From assembly GCF_040712315.1 (NCBI RefSeq), contig NC_134020.1, positions 13,757,751 to 13,821,750 on the forward strand: DNA of 64,000 nt. Direction: 5' to 3'. Below are positions 58,219 to 64,000 of this stretch, piece by piece. The first letter of the stretch is position 1, and each line of letters starts with the position of its first letter. The DNA is from Castanea sativa (Eukaryota; Streptophyta; Magnoliopsida; Fagales; Fagaceae). Both the position numbers and the translations under genes were made by a program. The notes beneath the pieces were generated by a model. That model saw only the letters and a list, made by a program, of their open reading frames with translations, was not told the DNA's origin and ran no database searches.

Positions 58219-58880
58219 ATGATCTTAGGAGGATTGTTAGCGGGAGGATCCTTCAAATCACTGAAGAAGGCGTATGCAAGAAAAGTGAACAACGTACACT
58301 CGCGGTTCCCACCTTCAAAAGCGTTTAGATACAGCGAACTGGATATCATCTTTTTCAAGAAGGACGCTCATGGTGTTGGACAGCCCCATAAAGATCTACT
58401 AATTATAACGATCAGGATGGAAGAATTCAACATACATTGGGTGCTAGTAAACAATGGAAGCTTAGCAGACATCATCTATCTACCAGCCTTCCAACAAATG
58501 AAGTTGAGCAAAGAAAGGCTTCGACCATTCACCTCCCCATTGGTAAGTTTCACCGGGGACAGGGTTATTCCCGAAGGCGTCAAGCTAACCATAATTGAGG
58601 GCACTTATCCAGCATAAGTCTCCAAGGAGATTGATTCCTTGTGGTAGATTGCCCATTGACGTACAACGTCATCCTTGGACAACTAACACTCAACAAGTTG
58701 AAAGTAGCAACGTCTACCTATTATCTAAAGGTGAAGTTCCCTACGGTCCATGGTATAGGGGAAATTAGAGGAGACCAAGTCCTTGCAAGAGAATGCTATC
58801 AAGCTGCCTTAACATCAGCGGAAAACCACACGTGGATGATAGACGAACTTGAACCAGTCCCCAAACCGTCAAAAGTGCCA
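58219..58880 (+). pseudogene. Protease region of element 3
   Basis: HKDLLIITIRMEEFNIHWVLVNNGSLADIIYL corresponds to the protease active site; the catalytic Asp is Asn (VNNGSLAD). A shift near 58617 is followed by [19 protein letters not shown], the second half. Ends at TAA 58880, context TAA GAA GTT. Confidence 0.8.
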
Positions 58881-59059
58881 TAAGAAGTTGAGGTTGTCTT
58901 TGGAGATCTGTCTAAAGTCCCGAAGATAGGTTCAGCACTTTCAACCTTAAAGAAGATGAAGATAATAAACTTCCAAAGAGAGAACCAGGATGTTTTCACT
59001 TAGAAGCACGAGGATATGCCAGGAATCAACAGAAAAGTCATCTAGCATCGTCTCAATGC

Positions 59060-60320
59060 TAATCCAGAGTGTAGACTAGTGCAGTAAGGATGAAGGATAT
59101 TTGCTCCTGAACATAATAAGACAGTAACAGAAGAGGTTAAGAAACTCCTAGAGGTAGGTTTCATAAGGGAAGTGTTCTACCATGAGTGGCTAGCGAACAT
59201 AGTGATGGTAAAGAAGAACAACGGCAAGTGGAGGATGTGTGTCGACTTCACAGATCTTAACAAGGCATGCCCAAATGATAGCTTCCCCTTACCCAGGATC
59301 GACCAGCTAGTAGATTCAACTGCCGGACATAAACTCTTAAGCTTCATGGACTGCATTCGTCACTAGCTAAGGGTTATATTGTTACACGGTGATGACTTTC
59401 GGATTGAAGAATGCTGGGGCCACATACTAGAGGTTGGTGAACTGCATGTTCTCTCATCAGATAGGAAGAAATGTGGAAGTATATGTAGATGATATACTGG
59501 TGAAGAGTAACGACGAAGCAAATCACCTAGACAACCTAAGGGAGACCTTTGACACATTATGTAAGTATAAAATGAAGCTGAACCCAATAAAATATGTTTT
59601 TGTTGTTTCATCAGGGAAGTTCTTGGGATTCATGATATCTCAATGGGCCATAGAGGCTAATCCAGACAAGATAAAGACAATAATGGAGATAAAGTTCCCA
59701 AAGATAGTGAAGGAAGTAGCAATAATGGAGATAAAGTCCCCAAAGATAGTGAAGGAAGTACAAAGCTTAACTAAAAAAGTTGCAGCCCTGAACAAATTTG
59801 TCTTTCAAGCGATAGACAAGTGCCTGCCCTTTTTAAAATTCTTGAAGAAGGCCCTTCAGTGGGCTGATGAATGTAAAGAAGCCCTGATGAAGCTAAAAGA
59901 ATACCTAACATAGCCATCATTGTTAAGCCCTTCAGTAACAGGAGAGAAGCTGCATCTTTATTTGGCAGTATCCAATATGGCAATAAGCTCGGCACTGATA
60001 AGGGAAAAGGAAGATGGGCAGAGGTCAATGTATTATACTAGCCAAGCATTCCAAGGAGCTAAAGCGAATTACTCAAGGCTAGAGAAGATCACCTTTGCTC
60101 TATTAGTCGCCTCTAGAAAACTGCGCCACTACTTTCAGGCACATTCCATTGTCGTCATGACAGACTAACCAATAAGAAAGACGATGAACAAGATAGATGC
60201 AGCAGGGCGCCTTGACCAATGGGCTATAAAGCTTGGCCATTTTGACATTGAATATCAGCCTTGGGTAGCAATCAAAGTCCAGCTCCTTACTGATTTCATT
60301 GCAGAATTCACTTATCCTTA
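59060..60320 (+). pseudogene. pol: Reverse transcriptase and RNase H of element 3
   Basis: FYHEWLANIVMVKKNNGKWRMCVDFTDLNKACPND near 59175, YVDDILVKS near 59482, GKFLGFMIS near 59617, RNase H from MYYTSQAFQGAKANYSRLEK near 60030. The FLDAFxGYxQI-MPFGL region is largely lost between 59360 and 59410. A 42-bp in-frame direct duplication (59679-59720 and 59721-59762) repeats 14 codons containing MEIK and PKIVKEV. Confidence 0.85.
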
Positions 60321-60329
60321 AGAAGAAGA

Positions 60330-60770
60330 AGATCCCTAAAAGAGGACATGGACAGTCCAGATAGATGGTTCGCAACTAAGAAAGCCGGAGGAGCAGGTGT
60401 GGTCCTCATATCACCAGAAGGAGAAATCTTGCAGTACGCGGTCAGATTGCAGTTCCTATCAACTAACAATGAAGTCGAGTATGAAGCACTTTTAACAAGA
60501 TTGAGTCTTGCAAGAGTACTTGAGGCTAAAACCCTTATTGTACAAGCCAACACTCAGCTTGTAATTGGCTAGGTAAAAGGAGATTATGAAGTGAAGGAAG
60601 AAAGAATGTAGAAGTATTTGAAGATCGTCCAAGAACTTTAACAGTAATTTGACAGCGTCGAGTTCCAGCAAATCTCTCATGCAAAGAATGCTGAAGCTAA
60701 TTTCTTAGCACGACTAGCCTCATCAGACGAACATGGTATATCTCTTGAGTTATGCATGGAAACAAGGGGA
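60330..60770 (+). pseudogene. Second, archaeal-like RNase H of element 3
   Basis: GGAGVVLISPEGEILQYAV, NNEVEYEALL, VQANTQLVIG and AKNAEANFLARLAS match aRH. Stops at 60570, 60609 and 60641. Confirms element 3 as Tat-type. Confidence 0.78.
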
Positions 60771-60929
60771 AAACTTAGCATGGAGGGAGAACAGGTGGTG
60801 GAGTTACAGGAACAAGACGAAAGGATGATTTCTATTGCCCGTTACTTGAAAGAAGGACAACTCCCAGAAGACAGGAATGAAGCGCGGAAGGTATAGATCA
60901 GAGCTGCTCGCTTCGTCATTATTGAAGAT

Positions 60930-62012
60930 GCCTTATACAGATGAGGACACTCCCTCAATTATCTCTATTGTACTAACAAGAAGGAGGCCAACTATGTACT
61001 TCGAGAGATACACGAAGGAATTTACGGCATCCACGTAGGAGCTAAATCTCTGGCGAGAAAAACACTTAGAGTAGGTTATTACTGGACAATGCTATAGAAG
61101 GGCACACATAACCTCATCAAAGCTTGCGACCAGTGCCAATGCTTCGCGAACATCCAAATACGACTAGGTGAGCCAATGCCGCCGATAATCACTCTATGGC
61201 CTTTCACCTAATGGAGGATCGACATAATGGGACCACTCTCTAGAGGAAGGAAGTAGTACAAGTTCCTCATTGACGCAATTAATTATTTCAAGAAATGGGT
61301 GGAAGTTGAGCCAGCAGCGATGATCACAGAAGCCAAGATCACTAACGTTGTATGGAAGAACATAATTTGCAGATTTGACATTCCAAACGTAATCATATTA
61401 GACAATGGGAAGCAGTTTGAAAATCCTAAGTTTCAAAAATTTTGCCAAGATTTAGGCATCAAGAACCACTACTATTCTGCAAGACACCCTCAAGCTAATG
61501 GTCAAACTGAAGTGACGAACAGAAGCCTGCTCAAAATTATCAAAACTCAGCTTGAGGGGGCAAAGGGTGGCATACAGGATGACCACAAGAGTGCCAATGG
61601 GAGAAACACCATTCAAACTTACGTTTGGAATTGAAGCCATCATACCAATGGAAGAAGGATTGATGAACATCCAGATCAAGGTGTATGAAGAGCAGAGGAA
61701 CCACCAAGAATTGGATCTGATCAATGAGGTGAGAAACAAAGCTATGAAACGAATGGAAAAGTAAAAGGGAGTAATGGCTAGACACTAAAACAAGAAGGTG
61801 AAGGTGAGAAGATTCAACATAGGTGATCTCATCCTTAGAAAAGTCTCATAGGCAACAAAGGATTCGTCCCAAGGGAAGTTAGGTCCAGCATGGGAAGGAC
61901 CCTACCAAGTCATTCATCATTCTAGAGAAGGATCATATTACCTGAAGACCATGGATGACCAAGAACTACCTCGTCCATGGAATATAGAACACTTAATTAA
62001 ATACTACCAGTA
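60930..62012 (+). pseudogene. Integrase of element 3
   Basis: IHEGIYGIHVGAKSLARK and CDQCQCFA give the zinc part; WRIDIMGPL, LDNGKQFENPKF and GQTEVTNRSLL the D, D, E triad. About ten codons are missing before YRMTTRVPMGETPFKLTFG near 61570. The tail (IGDLILRKVS, PAWEGPYQVIHHS, WNIEHLIKYYQ) ends at TAA 62010. Many stops. Confidence 0.85.
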
Positions 62013-62169
62013 AGAATCCCCAAGTATTTCAAAATACTTACTTTTACTTAGATGTATTTTCCCTTTTTATTATTGTTTGTCTTCCATAGATGAAGGAATA
62101 TTTCTCTTTATCAATGAAACATAAGCAGAATCACTATTCAAGAATTATGCGTAGCAGATTCTTCCATTA

Positions 62170-62630
62170 CAAACTATTGGTCAAGTTGTCGTTTATACAT
62201 GGTGTAGAAAAAGTATTAATACGTATTAACAAACACCATTCATGCATGAGAAAAGTTATTAATACATAATAAAACCGTCATTCATAAATGACTCAATTAA
62301 AGTTATTAATACATAACAACTTCGTCATGCATACATGACTTAAGAAAAGTTTTTAATACATAACAACATTGTCATTTATACATGACTTAAAATGAAGTTA
62401 TTAATACATAACCAAACTGTCATTCATATATGACTTAAGAAAAGTTATTAATACAAAACAACATTGTCATTCATATAGGGCTCAATTAAGTTTATTGATA
62501 CATAGCTAAGTTGTCGTTCATTCATAACTTAAAGGGAAGCTATTTAACGCATAACCACACCATCATTCATACATGACTTAAAAATAAGCTATAAGTATAT
62601 AACCACATTGTCATATGACTTGGAAAAGGT
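62170..62630. repeat. Tandem array after integrase of element 3, ~48-bp unit
   Basis: About eight to nine degenerate copies of AGTTATTAATACATAACnAC plus GTCATTCATACATGACTTAA, at intervals of 47-52 bp. Confidence 0.85.
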
Positions 62631-62639
62631 TGGAGTTTG

Positions 62640-63961
62640 AGAGTTTGTTTAGACCCCTTAAACTAGATTATTTAACCTAATATATTAACCAACTGATTAC
62701 TTAGATTAATTTTCAGATCTAGGTTAAAAAAAAATCATATCATGCAAAGTTGCAGAAAAGTAGATAACACCACGATATGATTACCTAGGAAAACCAATGA
62801 AACTAACCCGTTTCAAGGTAAAAATCTGGGGAGGATTTAACCTAGCTATCCTGAAGGTAAACCAAATCCACTATAAGAGAATCGAAATTTTACAAAAGAT
62901 TTAACCCTAAATCTAATGCGATCTCATATAGTAACTTATTGACACGACCATGTATAAGCTCCGAATTCACGAACTTTTCCTCTTCTTGGATTAACAGTGA
63001 TGGTGAGCAAAAAATATACTTCAACTTGTCCATAGGGATCGTCCATACGTGAACTCGTCCATATGGATCGTCCATAACAGAACAACTATCCCCAACAGTG
63101 GGAGGTCGCCCCTCTTAGGACGGTCGTCCAAGGGTGCAGAAGCCATCCATCTAGAAAATCCCAAGACGACTCCCTGATCCTTAGGTAATTCCCAGATGTG
63201 AATTTCTTTACCCAATCTCATGAATTGGACCACGTGGTATTAACTGGTGACATTAGCAAGATTTTCTCGCTAACCTCCAACTTAACTTCCCGTGGCGGTT
63301 ACAAAAGATAAGATTAAATATTCTAAACTCTTATGACAGTTGATGGAAGTTAAAGCTTCCACAAACATTAGGGAAGTTACAAACCGAGTAACCGCCCTGA
63401 GACTTGGTATATAAGGACTCATCCTCATCAAACAAAGGCAAGTTTTTTGGTATATACATAACTCCTATAAAGTTGGAACTCTATAGAATTGGAGAAAGAA
63501 ACTAACTTTGGCATCGGAGGGTTCTTGGCCGGTCCAGCCCAGTCACCTTTGATCTTGTATTTTTTTTTTCAGGCCTTTAAATCAATCTCTAGTCCTTTGA
63601 AACCCAAGCATCCAGCCTACTGATTTTACTTGCATCATCAGTTGGTGCTGTCTGTGGGGAGGAGTTAAAGCTTCCACAAACATTGGGGAAGTTACAAACC
63701 GAGTAACCGCCTCGAGACTTGGTATATAAGGACTCATCCTCATCAAACAAAGGCAAGTTTTTTGGTATATACATAACTCCTATAAAGTTGGAGCTCTATA
63801 GAATTGGAGAAAGAAACTAACTTTGGCATTAGAGGGTTCTTGGCTGGTTCAGCCCGGTCACCTTTGATCTTGTGTTCTTTTTCTTTTTTCAGGCCTTTAA
63901 ATCAATTGCTAGTCCTTTGAAACTCGAAGCATCCAGCTTACTAATTTTCTTTGCATCATCA
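62640..63961 (+). repeat. LTR region at the right edge (start not defined)
   Basis: Ends CATCATCA at 63961 followed by a primer-binding site, so it is the 5' LTR of an element continuing beyond the window. A GTATATAAGG box occurs at 63410 and again at 63722. TCGTCCATA words repeat at 63040-63075. Its start is unclear; a 3' LTR of element 3 may be fused into this region. Confidence 0.55.
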
Positions 63962-63988
63962 ATTGGCGCCGTCTGTGGGGAGGAGTTA
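63348..63988 (+). repeat. Tandem duplication of LTR end plus primer-binding site
   Basis: Copy 1 (63348-63662) and copy 2 (63663-about 63988) share AGTTAAAGCTTCCACAAACA, the TATA box, the LTR end CATCATCA and the primer-binding site (63641 and 63962). Unit about 315-321 bp. Confidence 0.88.
63962..63981 (+). promoter_or_regulatory. Primer-binding site of the element leaving the window
   Basis: ATTGGCGCCGTCTGTGGGGA, same type as element 2. A second, mutated copy (GTTGGTGCTGTCTGTGGGGA) is at 63641-63660. Confidence 0.75.
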
Positions 63989-64000
63989 ATTGTGTTTTAC

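Larger units (their letters stand above)
55427..62012 (+). mobile_element. Gypsy element 3: heavily decayed Tat-type internal region
   Basis: Gag, protease, RT, RNase H, second RNase H and integrase follow in Tat order. Frames are broken many times and gag is split by a solo LTR (56635-58030). It belongs to another subfamily than elements 1 and 2: different gag, a ~48-bp tandem repeat after integrase, and a different LTR type. Confidence 0.88.

Noticed and set aside
58878..58890. Stop after protease of element 3 as a leaky stop
   Set aside because: It is UAA followed by GAA GUU, not the CAR-YYA context, and the frame downstream is broken.

Overview
The window looks like nuclear DNA from a higher plant, most likely a woody eudicot (inference from AT-rich intergenic DNA, Tat-type Ty3/gypsy elements, plant-type L1 LINE, MULE and MITE structures; no marker gene names the species). 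It is almost entirely a graveyard of transposable elements. Only one ordinary host gene is well supported, a short intronless acidic protein at 40970-41527. No tRNA, rRNA, CRISPR array or prokaryotic feature was seen.

Layout. 1-4000: decayed copia element (RT, RNase H, 3' LTR) split by a 2.1 kb insertion with LTR character. 4.0-9.2 kb: AT-rich intergenic DNA with a MITE and a solo LTR. 9187-20168: Tat-type gypsy element 1 (+ strand), complete with two LTRs and TATAT target duplications, but carrying many stops. 20.2-32.4 kb: intergenic DNA with a MULE-like transposon (24354-25569, 9-bp target duplication), three solo LTRs (one more, in reverse orientation, at 30.9 kb belongs to this set) and a Tourist-like MITE. 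32454-37637: 5'-truncated L1-type LINE on the minus strand. 39216-39933: another solo LTR. 40.8-41.6 kb: the host gene. 43096-54591: Tat-type gypsy element 2 (minus strand), complete, GTAGT target duplications, LTRs about 2% diverged by eye, intact 670-codon gag-pro frame. About 54.6-62.6 kb: heavily decayed Tat-type element 3 (+ strand), its gag zinc knuckle split by a solo LTR. 62.6-64.0 kb: an LTR whose end and primer-binding site are tandemly duplicated; the element it belongs to runs off the window.

Elements 1 and 2 share one plan: LTR, primer-binding site, gag-protease, a single in-frame UAG, reverse transcriptase, RNase H, a second (archaeal-like) RNase H, integrase, a tandem-repeat array with ~151-bp period, then a multi-exon gene on the opposite strand that converges on pol, then polypurine tract and LTR. 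Two points deserve attention. First, the UAG between gag-pro and pol sits in the context UAG-CAR-YYA in both copies, the leaky-stop context known from tobamoviruses, so Pol is probably made by readthrough. Second, the antisense gene keeps the same three coding exons, splice sites and phases in both copies and encodes a protein of roughly 770 residues with a conserved basic nuclear-localisation-like motif and a long coiled coil. Eight LTRs across the window, otherwise diverged, share one roughly 90-bp core, suggesting a common regulatory module.
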